Origin: Rubrivivax sp.
GTDB taxonomy: Bacteria > Pseudomonadota > Gammaproteobacteria > Burkholderiales > Burkholderiaceae_C
Assembly (NCBI GenBank): GCA_027484885.1
Contig: JAIXSD010000652.1
Coordinates: 1 to 6,081, forward strand
Direction: 5' to 3'
Length of the DNA: 6,081 nt
The notes under the pieces: model-generated
Database searches by the model: none
Seen by the model: the letters and a program-made list of their open reading frames with translations, nothing else
What the model was told of the DNA's origin: nothing
Made by a program: the position numbers and the translations under genes
Part shown: positions 1 to 6,081 of the stretch, in pieces
Numbering within the stretch: position 1 is the stretch's first letter
Layout of the letters: each line of letters opens with the position of its first letter

Positions 1-224
1 GTGAAGCGGGGGCGCCAGGCCTGGTAACGGGCCACATTGAGCTCGGACAAGGCCTCGGACAGGTCCATCAGGCGGGCGATGTCCGCCGGCGTCTGGGTCT
101 TGAGCACCTGGATCAATTCACTCGACTGGGCGGTGAACTGCGGCTGGCTGATCAGCGGCTTGAGGTCGTCGGGAACCGGGGTTTCGTAGTCCAGCGACTT
201 GGCGGGAGAGAGCAAGTAAAGCAT
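1..224 (-). CDS. yaaA: Peroxide stress protein YaaA (DUF328/UPF0246), N-terminal part, cut by the window edge
   Basis: I translated the first 74 codons from the ATG at 224; the gene continues past position 1. The protein opens with MLYLLSPAKSLDYETPV, which matches the YaaA signature (M-L-x-x-x-SPAK-x-LDY), and further on carries an N-V-A-R-Y-Q-A-W-x-P-x-F stretch (about residues 63-73) like the N-A-A-R-F-x-x-W-x-P-x-F of E. coli YaaA. In E. coli YaaA is a cytoplasmic DNA-binding protein of about 258 residues that limits oxidative damage by lowering free intracellular iron during peroxide stress; the same role is inferred here. The start is fixed by homology, since the protein begins directly with the conserved motif. 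The ribosome site is weak (GGCGAG about 10 bases upstream). The tolC terminator lies just upstream, so yaaA probably has its own promoter, but I see no clear -35/-10 pair in the 46 bp available. The truncation is only the window edge, not a broken gene. Confidence 0.93.
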   Translation of the reverse strand, partial: MLYLLSPAKSLDYETPVPDDLKPLISQPQFTAQSSELIQVLKTQTPADIARLMDLSEALSELNVARYQAWRPRF

Positions 225-270
225 GGCCGGTATTCTCGCCCAGCCACCATGACAGGCCCGGGGCGCGGCC

Positions 271-308
271 AAGAAAAAGCCCGCCGGAGCACAAGGCTCG
301 GGCGGGCT
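271..308 (-). terminator. Rho-independent terminator of tolC
   Basis: Read on the minus strand, an 8-bp perfect stem (AGCCCGCC with GGCGGGCT) is followed by one C/C mismatch, four more pairs (GAGC with GCTC) and a 5-base loop. The strand then continues as TTTTCTT right after the stem. The stem occupies 278-308 and the T-tract 271-277. It starts 36 bp past the tolC stop codon. No T-run follows the stem on the plus strand, so it should act in one direction only. It separates the efflux transcript from yaaA. Confidence 0.93.
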
Positions 309-344
309 GCGCAGGCCGGAGCCCGCAGCGTTGACTTGCAACGA

Positions 345-1697
345 TTACTTGGCCAGCAGCTGGTTCACCGCCGACACATCCTCCGGCTTGAGCTGGCCCG
401 AGGCCTGGCGCAGCTTGAGGCTGGTCATGACCACGTCGTAGCGCGCCTTGGCCAGGTTTTGCTGGGTGTTGAAGAGCTGGGTCTGGGCATTGAGCACGTC
501 CAGATTGACCCGCACGCCGACCTTGTAGCCCAGCTGAGTGGCTTCCAGCGCCAGCTTGGACGAGGACTCGGCCGCTTCCAGCGCCTTGACCTGGGCGGTC
601 AGCGACTGCACGCCGAAGAAGGCGCGCTTGGTGCCCTCGGACACGGCGCGGCGGGCGTAGTCGAGGTCGTTGCGCGACTTCTCTTCCAGGGCCAGGGTTT
701 CCTTGATGCGGTTTTGCGTGGCGCCGCCGGTGTAGAGCGGCAGGCTCAGGGTCACGCCCAGGCTGGCATTGTTGGTCGTGCCCTTGAGCTGCGCACCCGC
801 GCCGCGTGCATTGACGGTGCCCAGGCTGCCGTTGAGGTCCAGCGTCACGCCTTCGGCGGCGCGGGCCTTGTCGATTTCAATCTTGGCGGAATCCAGGCCC
901 AGGCGGGCCTTGCGCACCAGGGGGTGCTGCTCTTCGGCCTGCGCCACCCAGGGGTCCACGGTCAGCGGCGTCACTGCCGGCAGGGCCACAGGCACGGCCA
1001 GGGGCTTGGGCGTCACGCCGTTGCGGCCGACCAGCTGATCCAGGGTCACGCTCTTGATGCGCAGGTCGTTCTCGGCCGCGATTTCGGTGGCCAGGGCCAG
1101 GTCGTAGCGGGCTTGCGCTTCGCGGGTGTCGGTGATGGTCTGGGTGCCGACTTCGAAATTGCGCTTGGCCGAAGCCAGCTGCTCGGAAATCATGGCCTTG
1201 CTGGCGCGGGCGGTGCCCAGCGCGTCTTGCGCGCCCAGCACGTCAAAGTAGGCCTGGGCCACGCGCACGATCAGGTCTTGTTCGGCGGTTTCCAAATCGG
1301 CCTGGGCCACGGTCAGGCCCAGCTGTGCCTGCGAGATGGTCAGCTGGTTGCTGCGGTTGTAGAGCGCGTACTTGCCCTGCAGGCCGGCTGTCAGCGAGGT
1401 CGAGCCGACGCGGCTGAAGTTCGGCGGATCGGTCTCATCGCGCTTGGCCGTGACGCCCAGGCCCAGGGTGGGGCGAGCCAAGGCATCGGCCTGTGCGGCC
1501 TTGTACTGGGCGGAATCGGCCAGGGCGCGGGCGGACAGGTATTGGGCATCGAATGCGCGGGCCGCGTCGTAGAGCTCCTGCAGGCTTTGCGCCTGGGCGC
1601 CGCCGGCCATCAACAAGGCCAGGGCCATGCCGATGCGGCTCAGGGCACGGCCCGGGTTGGAGGAGTGGCGCGAATTCATTGCACGGGGGTCACGCAT
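345..1697 (-). CDS. tolC: TolC-family outer-membrane efflux channel protein
   Basis: This is the outer-membrane channel-tunnel subunit of tripartite efflux or type I secretion systems; three copies form the barrel and periplasmic alpha-helical tunnel. The 450-residue precursor has a signal peptide: a basic n-region, a hydrophobic core (about residues 22-32) and an AQA cleavage site after residue 36. The mature part shows the two-fold internal repeat of the family. FEVGTQTITDTREAQARYDL (181-200) is echoed by YKVGVRVNLDVLNAQTQLFN (391-410), and the strand segment ALYNRSNQ (111-118) by LPLYTGGATQNR (319-330). The long Ala/Gln/Leu-rich stretches between them fit the coiled-coil helices. At about 414 mature residues it is shorter than E. 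coli TolC (about 471), consistent with lacking that protein's C-terminal extension. The ATG at 1697 is preferred over the in-frame ATG at 1679 because only the former has a good Shine-Dalgarno site. A terminator follows the gene. Partner choice (the RND pump upstream) is inferred from context. Confidence 0.95.
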   Translation of the reverse strand: MRDPRAMNSRHSSNPGRALSRIGMALALLMAGGAQAQSLQELYDAARAFDAQYLSARALADSAQYKAAQADALARPTLGLGVTAKRDETDPPNFSRVGSTSLTAGLQGKYALYNRSNQLTISQAQLGLTVAQADLETAEQDLIVRVAQAYFDVLGAQDALGTARASKAMISEQLASAKRNFEVGTQTITDTREAQARYDLALATEIAAENDLRIKSVTLDQLVGRNGVTPKPLAVPVALPAVTPLTVDPWVAQAEEQHPLVRKARLGLDSAKIEIDKARAAEGVTLDLNGSLGTVNARGAGAQLKGTTNNASLGVTLSLPLYTGGATQNRIKETLALEEKSRNDLDYARRAVSEGTKRAFFGVQSLTAQVKALEAAESSSKLALEATQLGYKVGVRVNLDVLNAQTQLFNTQQNLAKARYDVVMTSLKLRQASGQLKPEDVSAVNQLLAK

Positions 1698-1700
1698 GAG

Positions 1701-1707
1701 CTTCCTT
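1701..1707 (-). promoter_or_regulatory. Shine-Dalgarno site of tolC that decides its start
   Basis: The minus strand reads AAGGAAG three bases before the ATG at 1697 (about five bases from the AAGGA core). The alternative ATG at 1679 is preceded by a C-run with no purine-rich site, so translation most likely starts at 1697 and gives the longer signal peptide. Confidence 0.75.
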
Positions 1708-1736
1708 GTCAGCGATTAGCTTTTTGATTCCTGAGC

Positions 1737-1758
1737 CGCGATCCTAGCGGGATGCGCG
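1737..1758. repeat. Imperfect inverted repeat in the rhodanese-tolC gap
   Basis: CGCGATCC (1737-1744) can pair with GGATgCGCG (1750-1758) across the loop TAGCG, giving eight pairs with one bulged base. On the minus strand no T-tract follows, so it is not a standard terminator. It lies in the only sizeable gap (78 bp) inside the gene row, about 40 bp before tolC. It could be an operator half-site pair, an RNA hairpin affecting tolC expression, or chance in GC-rich DNA. Confidence 0.4.
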
Positions 1759-1775
1759 CTTGTTGGGTTTGGTCA

Positions 1776-2138
1776 TCAGTAGCGGGGCACGCCAGGGTCA
1801 ATCTGCAAGGACCACGCATCAATGCCACCGGCGAGGTTATAGACGGAATCGAAGCCCTGACGCTGCAGAAATGCGACGACTTGCAGACTTCTCATGCCGT
1901 GATGGCAATAACAGACGATGGACTGCAGGCGGTCCAATTCGTCCAGGCGCTCGGGCAGCTGGCCCATGGGGATCAGTCGCGTGGCCAGCCCTTCGATCTC
2001 GATGCGGGCCAGCGCCGCTTCCCAGAGCTCTCGCACATCGAGCAGCAAAGGTAGCGGGTCCGCCGTTCCCGCGGCCTCCCCGGGTGCGCTGCGCGCACAC
2101 AGGTCTCGCAGATCGCTGACGCTCAAGGAAGGCAGCAT
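1776..2138 (-). CDS. Single-domain rhodanese-like sulfurtransferase
   Basis: This small cytoplasmic protein (120 residues from the ATG) is a single rhodanese domain. Visible marks, counted from the upstream GTG as residue 1, are the LLLDVRE motif (32-38), the active-site loop CHHGMRS with the catalytic Cys79, and the C-terminal YNLAGGIDAW (101-110), typical of the family's last strand and helix. Rhodaneses carry sulfur as a cysteine persulfide and pass it to an acceptor such as cyanide or a thiol; the natural acceptor here cannot be read from the sequence. A second cysteine (Cys77) is two residues before the catalytic one. No signal peptide is seen. I chose the ATG at 2138; a GTG directly before it (2141) would add one residue, and neither has a clear ribosome site. 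The start lies 14 bp from the preceding methyltransferase-like stop, suggesting translational coupling. It ends in tandem stops (TGATGA). Confidence 0.92.
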   Translation of the reverse strand: MLPSLSVSDLRDLCARSAPGEAAGTADPLPLLLDVRELWEAALARIEIEGLATRLIPMGQLPERLDELDRLQSIVCYCHHGMRSLQVVAFLQRQGFDSVYNLAGGIDAWSLQIDPGVPRY

Positions 2139-2152
2139 CACAGGGCGGCAGC

Positions 2153-2806
2153 TCAGAACTGGAAGCTGCTGCGCTCGGCAAAGCCCTGCAGGCGCGGCGC
2201 CACGGTGTCGAAAAGCTCGGTCGTGCGGTAGTTCTTGTCGTCCACGCGGGTGATCAGCTGGGCGCGCATCACCGGCTCCTCGCCGACGATGCCGGCCAGG
2301 CGACCACCCACCTTGAGCTGGGCCAGCAGCGCCGACGGCACCTCGGCCACCGAACCCGAGAGCAGGATCACGTCAAACGGGGCTTCCTTGGCCAGGCCTT
2401 GCGAGCCGTCTTGCTCCAGCACGGTGACGTTGAGCACGCCGGCTCGCTTGAGGTTGAGCGTGGCCTGGGCGGCCAGCTCGGGGTTGATTTCCAGGCTCAG
2501 CACGCGCTGGGCGCGGTGGCCCAGCAGCGCGGCCATGAAGCCGCTGCCGGTGCCCACTTCCAGCACCTTCTCATGGCGCGCCACCTTCAGCTCTTGCAGC
2601 AGGCGGGCCTCGACGCGCGGGGCCAGCATGCGCTGGCCGCCGGCCAGGGCCACTTCGGTGTCCATGAAGGCCAGGCCCTTGCTGGCCGGCGGCACGAAGT
2701 CTTCACGCTTCACCACGGCCAGCAGCTGCAGCACGCCAGCGTCCAGCACGTCCCAGGGGCGGATCTGCTGTTCGATCATGTTGAAGCGGGCTTGTTCGAT
2801 GTTCAT
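2153..2806 (-). CDS. Protein-L-isoaspartate O-methyltransferase-like (PCMT family) protein, non-canonical
   Basis: This 217-residue cytoplasmic protein has a Rossmann-type SAM methyltransferase fold related to PCMT, the enzyme that methylates L-isoaspartyl residues in damaged proteins. SAM-binding motif I is VLEVGTGSGF (81-90). An acidic residue ends strand 2 (E106 in LSLEINPE), followed by QDG (132-134) and motif II PFDVILLSG (143-151). The N-terminal part (residues 22-39) aligns with the PCMT helix that ends in K/R-E-x-F-V. Differences matter: where E. coli Pcm has GQGQTISQP, this protein has AGGQRMLAP (55-63), and the VTAAP segment becomes LSGSV. The substrate-site Thr/Ser are therefore missing, and isoaspartate repair activity is doubtful, so I do not assign pcm. 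The ATG at 2806 follows the permease stop by 27 bp, with GGAAAG (2817-2822) as a modest ribosome site. It is probably co-transcribed with its neighbours. Confidence 0.9.
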   Translation of the reverse strand: MNIEQARFNMIEQQIRPWDVLDAGVLQLLAVVKREDFVPPASKGLAFMDTEVALAGGQRMLAPRVEARLLQELKVARHEKVLEVGTGSGFMAALLGHRAQRVLSLEINPELAAQATLNLKRAGVLNVTVLEQDGSQGLAKEAPFDVILLSGSVAEVPSALLAQLKVGGRLAGIVGEEPVMRAQLITRVDDKNYRTTELFDTVAPRLQGFAERSSFQF

Positions 2807-2833
2807 CTCGGTCAGTCTTTCCGTGTTGTGCTG

Positions 2834-5800
2834 TCAATCCGCGGCGGCGGCGTCGGCCGGGCCTGGTACAGCGGGAATTCTATTTCCTGTCCAGCGCCGT
2901 TTCGCCCAGGCGGCCAGATCGTCCAGGTAGCAGTAGATCACCGGCACCACCACCAGGGTCAGCAGCGAGGAGGTGATCACCCCGCCAATCACCGCCTGCC
3001 CCATGGGCGCGCGCTGCTCGGAGCCCTCGGTCAACGCAAAAGCCAGAGGCACCATGCCAAATACCATGGCCAGGGTGGTCATCAGAATGGGCCGCAGGCG
3101 CACATGGGCCGCATGCAACAAGGCCGCCTCGCGCTCCATGGGTTCCTGGTCCACGCCATTGCCATGCTGGCCGGCCCGCGAGCGGATGGCGAAGTCGATC
3201 AGCAGAATCGCGTTCTTGGTCACCAAACCCATCAGCATGACGATGCCGATGACGCTGAACATATTGAGTGTGGAGCGGAACAGCAGCAAGGCCAGGAACA
3301 CCCCCACCAAGGTCAGCGGCAGCGAGCTCATCAGCGCCAGCGGCTGCAAAAAGCTCTTGAACTGGCTGGCCAGAATCATGTAGATGAAGACCACGGCCAG
3401 GCCCAGGGCGCCCACGGCGTACTGGAAAGACTCGTTCATGTTCTTGGTCGAGCCGCCAAAGCTGTAGCGGTAGCCGGGCGGGAAGGCGATCTCGTCCAGC
3501 ACCTTCTTGATGTCGGCCGACACCTCGCCCGAGCTGCGGCCCAGGGCATTGGCGTCGATGGTGATTTCGCGAGCCATGTCGCGGCGGTTGATCTGGTTCG
3601 GCCCGGTCGAGGGGCGCACCTCGGCCAGCTGGGACAGCGCCATCACCCGCGGCATGCCGTCGGCGGCTGCCGGCAGGTTGATGGGCATGCGCTGCAGGTC
3701 GGCCAGCGAGTCGCGGCTTTGCGGCCCCAGACGCACCAGCACGTCGTAGTTCTCGCCGTCGGACGCGCGCCAGTTGCCCACGGTCGTGCCGGCCAGCAAG
3801 GTGCGCAGCGTGCCGGCCAGGGCATTGACGTTGAGGCCGGCATCGGCCGCCACATCGCGCTTCACCTCGACCGAGACGGTCGGCTTGTTGGGCTTGAGCG
3901 TGGTGTCCAGGTCCACCAGGCCGGGGATCTTCTGCAGCCGGGCCACCACCTGCTTGGAAATGCGCTCCAGCTCGCCCAGATCGCTGCCCTGGATGGAGAA
4001 CTGCAGGCTCTTGCCCCCGCCCAGATCGGTCTGGCCGATGTTGGTGACGGTGATGCCAGGCACGGTCGCCAGGCGCTGACGCATCGGTTCGGCCAGGTCG
4101 GCCACGCTGCGCTGGCGGTCCTTGCGGTCCACCAGACGCACATAGATGGCGCCGTAAATCTTGCCGGCCGCAAAGCCGCTGTTGATGGTGGCCACGGTGT
4201 AGCGCACCTCGGGCAGCTCGCGCAGCAAGGCGTCGATCTGCTTGGCGCGCGCCTCGGTCACCTCCAGGGCCGAACCCACGGGGGTGTAGAAATTGATCTG
4301 CGTCTCCGACAGGTCGGCCTTGGGCACAAACTCCTTGCCCACACCGGCCAGCAGCACAAAGCTGGACAAGAACGTTGCCAGCGCGATCAACAAGGTGGCG
4401 CCCTTGTGGCGCAGCGACCAGGCCAGGATGCGCTGGTAGCCCGCCGACAGCCAGTTGGTGAAGCGATCGACCGCGCCGGTCAGGCGGCCCAGGGTCTTGT
4501 CGTACAAGGTCACCGGTGGGCCCCGGTGCACCCCATGAGCTTGAGGGTCATGCCAGACGCTGGACAGCATCGGGTCCAGGGTGAAGCTCACGAACATGGA
4601 GATCAGCACCGCCGCGACGATGGTGATGCCGAACTCGTGGAAGAACTTGCCAACAATGCCGCCCATGAAGCCGATCGGCAGAAACACCGCGACGATGGAC
4701 AAGGTGGTGGCCAGCACCGCCAGGCCGATCTCGGCCGTGCCGTCCAGCGCTGCCTGGCGCGGCGTGGCGCCCATCTGCACATGGCGCACGATGTTCTCGC
4801 GCACGACGATGGCGTCATCGATCAACAAGCCCACGCACAGGCTGAGCGCCATCATGGTGATGTTGTTGATGGTGAAGCCGAAGGCATACATGAACAAAAA
4901 GGTGCCGATCAAGGCGATCGGCAGGGTCAGGCCGGTGATGACGGTCGAGCGCCAGCTGTTCAGGAACAGGAACACGATCAGGATGGTCAGCGCCGCGCCC
5001 TCGAACAGCGTGCGTTTGACATTGGCCACCGAGACGCGGATCGCGCGCGAGTTGTCGCGGTTGACCTCGATCTTGACGCCCGGCGGGGTCAGGTCTTGCG
5101 CGTCTTTCAGCGCGCGCTGCAGGCCGTCCACCACCTCGATGGTGTTCTCGCCCTGGCTCTTCTGCACGCTCAGCAGCACCGTGCGCTGGCCGTTGTAGAG
5201 GGCCAGGCTTTCCACCTCCTGCGGGCCGTCCACCACATCGGCCACCTGCCAGAGCTTGACCGAGGCGCCGCCCTTGCGCGCCACCACGATGTCGCGGAAG
5301 TCCTCGGGCCGCTTGAGCCGGGCATTGATCTGCACCACCCGCTCCTGCTCCAGCGAGCGCAGATTGCCCATGGGCAGCTCCTGGTTCTCGCTCCGCACGG
5401 CGGCCAGCACCTGGTCCACCGTGATGCCCAGCGCCTCCATGGCCTGCGGGCGCAGCTGCAGCTGGATCTGGCGCTGCAAGCCGCCCACCACGCTGACCGA
5501 GCCCACGCCGCGCACATTCTCCAGGCGCTTTTGCAGCACCTGCGTGGCCCAGGTGGTGAGCTCCTGGGTGTTCTTGTTGCCGTCTTCCGAGAGGATGGCG
5601 ACGTTGAAGATGGGCGTGCTCTGTGGGTCAAAGCGCGAGATGCGCGGGTCCTTGACCTCGTCGCGCAGCAGCGGCCGCATCAGGGCCACTTTCTCGCGCA
5701 CATCCTCGGCGGCCTTGCGGCCGTCGACATCGAGGTTGAACTCGATGATGACCACCGAGCTGCCCTCGTAGGAGCGCGAGGTCAGGGCATTGATGCCGGC

Positions 5801-6022
5801 CACCGTGTTGACGGCCTCCTCCACCTTCTTGGTGACTTCGCTCTCGACGATCTCGGGCGAGGCGCCCGGGTAGTCCATCTGCACCACCACGGTGGGGAAG
5901 TCGATATTGGGGAACTGATCGACCGACAGGCGCTGGTAGCTGAACAGGCCCAGCACGACAAAAGCCATCATGACCATGACGGCCATGACGGGGTTCTGGA
6001 TGGAAACGCGGGTGAACCACAT
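2834..6022 (-). CDS. RND-family (HAE1/AcrB-type) multidrug efflux permease
   Basis: This is the inner-membrane proton-driven pump subunit of a tripartite efflux system, 1062 residues, a normal length for AcrB relatives. The layout is TM1 (about 11-29), large periplasmic loop 1 (30-335), TM2-TM6 (about 340-485), TM7 (541-560), periplasmic loop 2 (561-867) and TM8-TM12 (868-1030). The proton-relay residues are all present: D402 and D403 in GLLIDDAIVV (TM4), K936 in GLVTKNAILL (TM10), and R975 and T982 in RLRPILMTT (TM11), matching AcrB D407, D408, K940, R971 and T978. The double Asp in TM4 indicates drug or amphiphile export rather than the heavy-metal (CzcA) branch. The start MWFTRVSIQNPVMA fits the family N-terminus. 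The frame stays open upstream to the window edge, but the preceding frame's stop is only 13 bp away, so reinitiation is likely. The ribosome site is weak. The cytoplasmic TM10-TM11 linker is roughly eight residues longer than in AcrB. The substrate cannot be told. Confidence 0.97.
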   Translation of the reverse strand: MWFTRVSIQNPVMAVMVMMAFVVLGLFSYQRLSVDQFPNIDFPTVVVQMDYPGASPEIVESEVTKKVEEAVNTVAGINALTSRSYEGSSVVIIEFNLDVDGRKAAEDVREKVALMRPLLRDEVKDPRISRFDPQSTPIFNVAILSEDGNKNTQELTTWATQVLQKRLENVRGVGSVSVVGGLQRQIQLQLRPQAMEALGITVDQVLAAVRSENQELPMGNLRSLEQERVVQINARLKRPEDFRDIVVARKGGASVKLWQVADVVDGPQEVESLALYNGQRTVLLSVQKSQGENTIEVVDGLQRALKDAQDLTPPGVKIEVNRDNSRAIRVSVANVKRTLFEGAALTILIVFLFLNSWRSTVITGLTLPIALIGTFLFMYAFGFTINNITMMALSLCVGLLIDDAIVVRENIVRHVQMGATPRQAALDGTAEIGLAVLATTLSIVAVFLPIGFMGGIVGKFFHEFGITIVAAVLISMFVSFTLDPMLSSVWHDPQAHGVHRGPPVTLYDKTLGRLTGAVDRFTNWLSAGYQRILAWSLRHKGATLLIALATFLSSFVLLAGVGKEFVPKADLSETQINFYTPVGSALEVTEARAKQIDALLRELPEVRYTVATINSGFAAGKIYGAIYVRLVDRKDRQRSVADLAEPMRQRLATVPGITVTNIGQTDLGGGKSLQFSIQGSDLGELERISKQVVARLQKIPGLVDLDTTLKPNKPTVSVEVKRDVAADAGLNVNALAGTLRTLLAGTTVGNWRASDGENYDVLVRLGPQSRDSLADLQRMPINLPAAADGMPRVMALSQLAEVRPSTGPNQINRRDMAREITIDANALGRSSGEVSADIKKVLDEIAFPPGYRYSFGGSTKNMNESFQYAVGALGLAVVFIYMILASQFKSFLQPLALMSSLPLTLVGVFLALLLFRSTLNMFSVIGIVMLMGLVTKNAILLIDFAIRSRAGQHGNGVDQEPMEREAALLHAAHVRLRPILMTTLAMVFGMVPLAFALTEGSEQRAPMGQAVIGGVITSSLLTLVVVPVIYCYLDDLAAWAKRRWTGNRIPAVPGPADAAAAD

Positions 6023-6035
6023 GGCGGCGGCCCGA

Positions 6036-6081
6036 TCAGCGCGAGGCGGCTGAAGACGCTGCAGCCGGTACAGCCGGTACA
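6036..6081 (-). CDS. C-terminal tail of an upstream protein, probably the RND adaptor (membrane fusion protein), partial
   Basis: Only 14 codons and a TGA stop (6036-6038) are visible, reading VPAVPAAASSAASR. An Ala/Pro/Ser-rich, probably disordered tail is common at the end of RND periplasmic adaptor proteins, and an adaptor gene normally sits directly before its permease gene. The stop lies 13 bp before the permease ATG, a spacing that suggests translational coupling. The fragment has no recognisable domain, so the identification rests on position and composition. A different frame here is open into the permease gene and could compete as an explanation. Confidence 0.5.
   Translation of the reverse strand, partial: VPAVPAAASSAASR
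6062..6081. repeat. 9-bp tandem repeat, at least 2.2 copies, running into the window edge
   Basis: The plus strand repeats CAGCCGGTA at 6062-6070 and 6071-6079, with CA beginning a third copy at 6080-6081. Nine bases keep the frame, and in the presumed adaptor tail each unit encodes Val-Pro-Ala. Copies may continue beyond the window. Confidence 0.6.

Noticed and set aside
225..270. Promoter for yaaA between the tolC terminator and the yaaA start
   Set aside because: The stretch is GC-rich and shows no convincing -10/-35 pair; an upstream ATG in it is out of frame with yaaA.
1677..1679. Alternative ATG start for tolC at codon 7
   Set aside because: It has no purine-rich site upstream, whereas the ATG at 1697 has AAGGAAG at good spacing.
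249..1727. A 492-codon open frame on the plus strand, fully antisense to tolC
   Set aside because: Its product is a Gly/Gln/His/Ala/Arg-rich sequence with no recognisable domain, while the opposite strand encodes a clear TolC protein with signal peptide, ribosome site and terminator. Long antisense frames are expected opposite GC-rich genes with strong third-position bias.
1741..1776. Possible sigma-70 promoter for tolC, with TAGGAT (1741-1746, minus strand) as -10 and ATGACC (1771-1776) as -35
   Set aside because: The spacer would be 24 bases, far from 17, and at the right spacing there is only AACCCA or AAACCC. I do not claim a promoter.
2235..2930. A 231-codon plus-strand open frame spanning the start of the methyltransferase-like gene and the end of the permease gene
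   Set aside because: Its Ser/Arg/Ala/Thr-rich product matches no family and lies antisense to two well-supported genes, so it is a composition shadow.
4581..5198. A 205-codon plus-strand open frame inside the permease gene
   Set aside because: It is antisense to the conserved TM2-TM6 region of the RND permease and has a Met/Thr/Arg/Ser-rich product typical of antisense reading of membrane segments.

Overview
The window looks like chromosomal DNA from a high-GC betaproteobacterium, most likely Burkholderiales (Roseateles/Rubrivivax/Leptothrix-like). This is inferred from the GC-rich third codon positions, the protein sequences, and the gene order isoaspartyl-methyltransferase-like / rhodanese / TolC, which I recall from this order. 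No mobile element, tRNA, rRNA or CRISPR array is visible.

Every supported gene lies on the minus strand, so transcription runs from right to left. At the right edge (6036-6081) is a short reading frame that looks like the C-terminal tail of an upstream protein, probably the periplasmic adaptor (membrane fusion protein) of an RND pump. Next come a complete HAE1-type RND efflux permease (2834-6022), a protein-L-isoaspartate O-methyltransferase-like protein (2153-2806), a single-domain rhodanese (1776-2138), a TolC-family outer-membrane channel (345-1697) with a strong rho-independent terminator (271-308), and the 5' part of yaaA (1-224), which runs off the left edge.

The gaps are 13, 27, 14, 78 and 120 bp. 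The first four genes are spaced like one operon. The 78-bp gap before tolC holds only an imperfect inverted repeat and the tolC Shine-Dalgarno site, with no terminator, so tolC may be read from the same transcript. The terminator then closes the unit before yaaA.

The adaptor, permease and TolC would together make a tripartite drug or amphiphile efflux pump spanning both membranes. The methyltransferase-like and rhodanese genes sit between permease and channel without an obvious role in efflux. The methyltransferase-like protein keeps its SAM-binding motifs but lacks the usual isoaspartate-site motif, and is the most interesting functional unknown here. I see no clearly undescribed system; this is mostly an ordinary chromosomal efflux locus.
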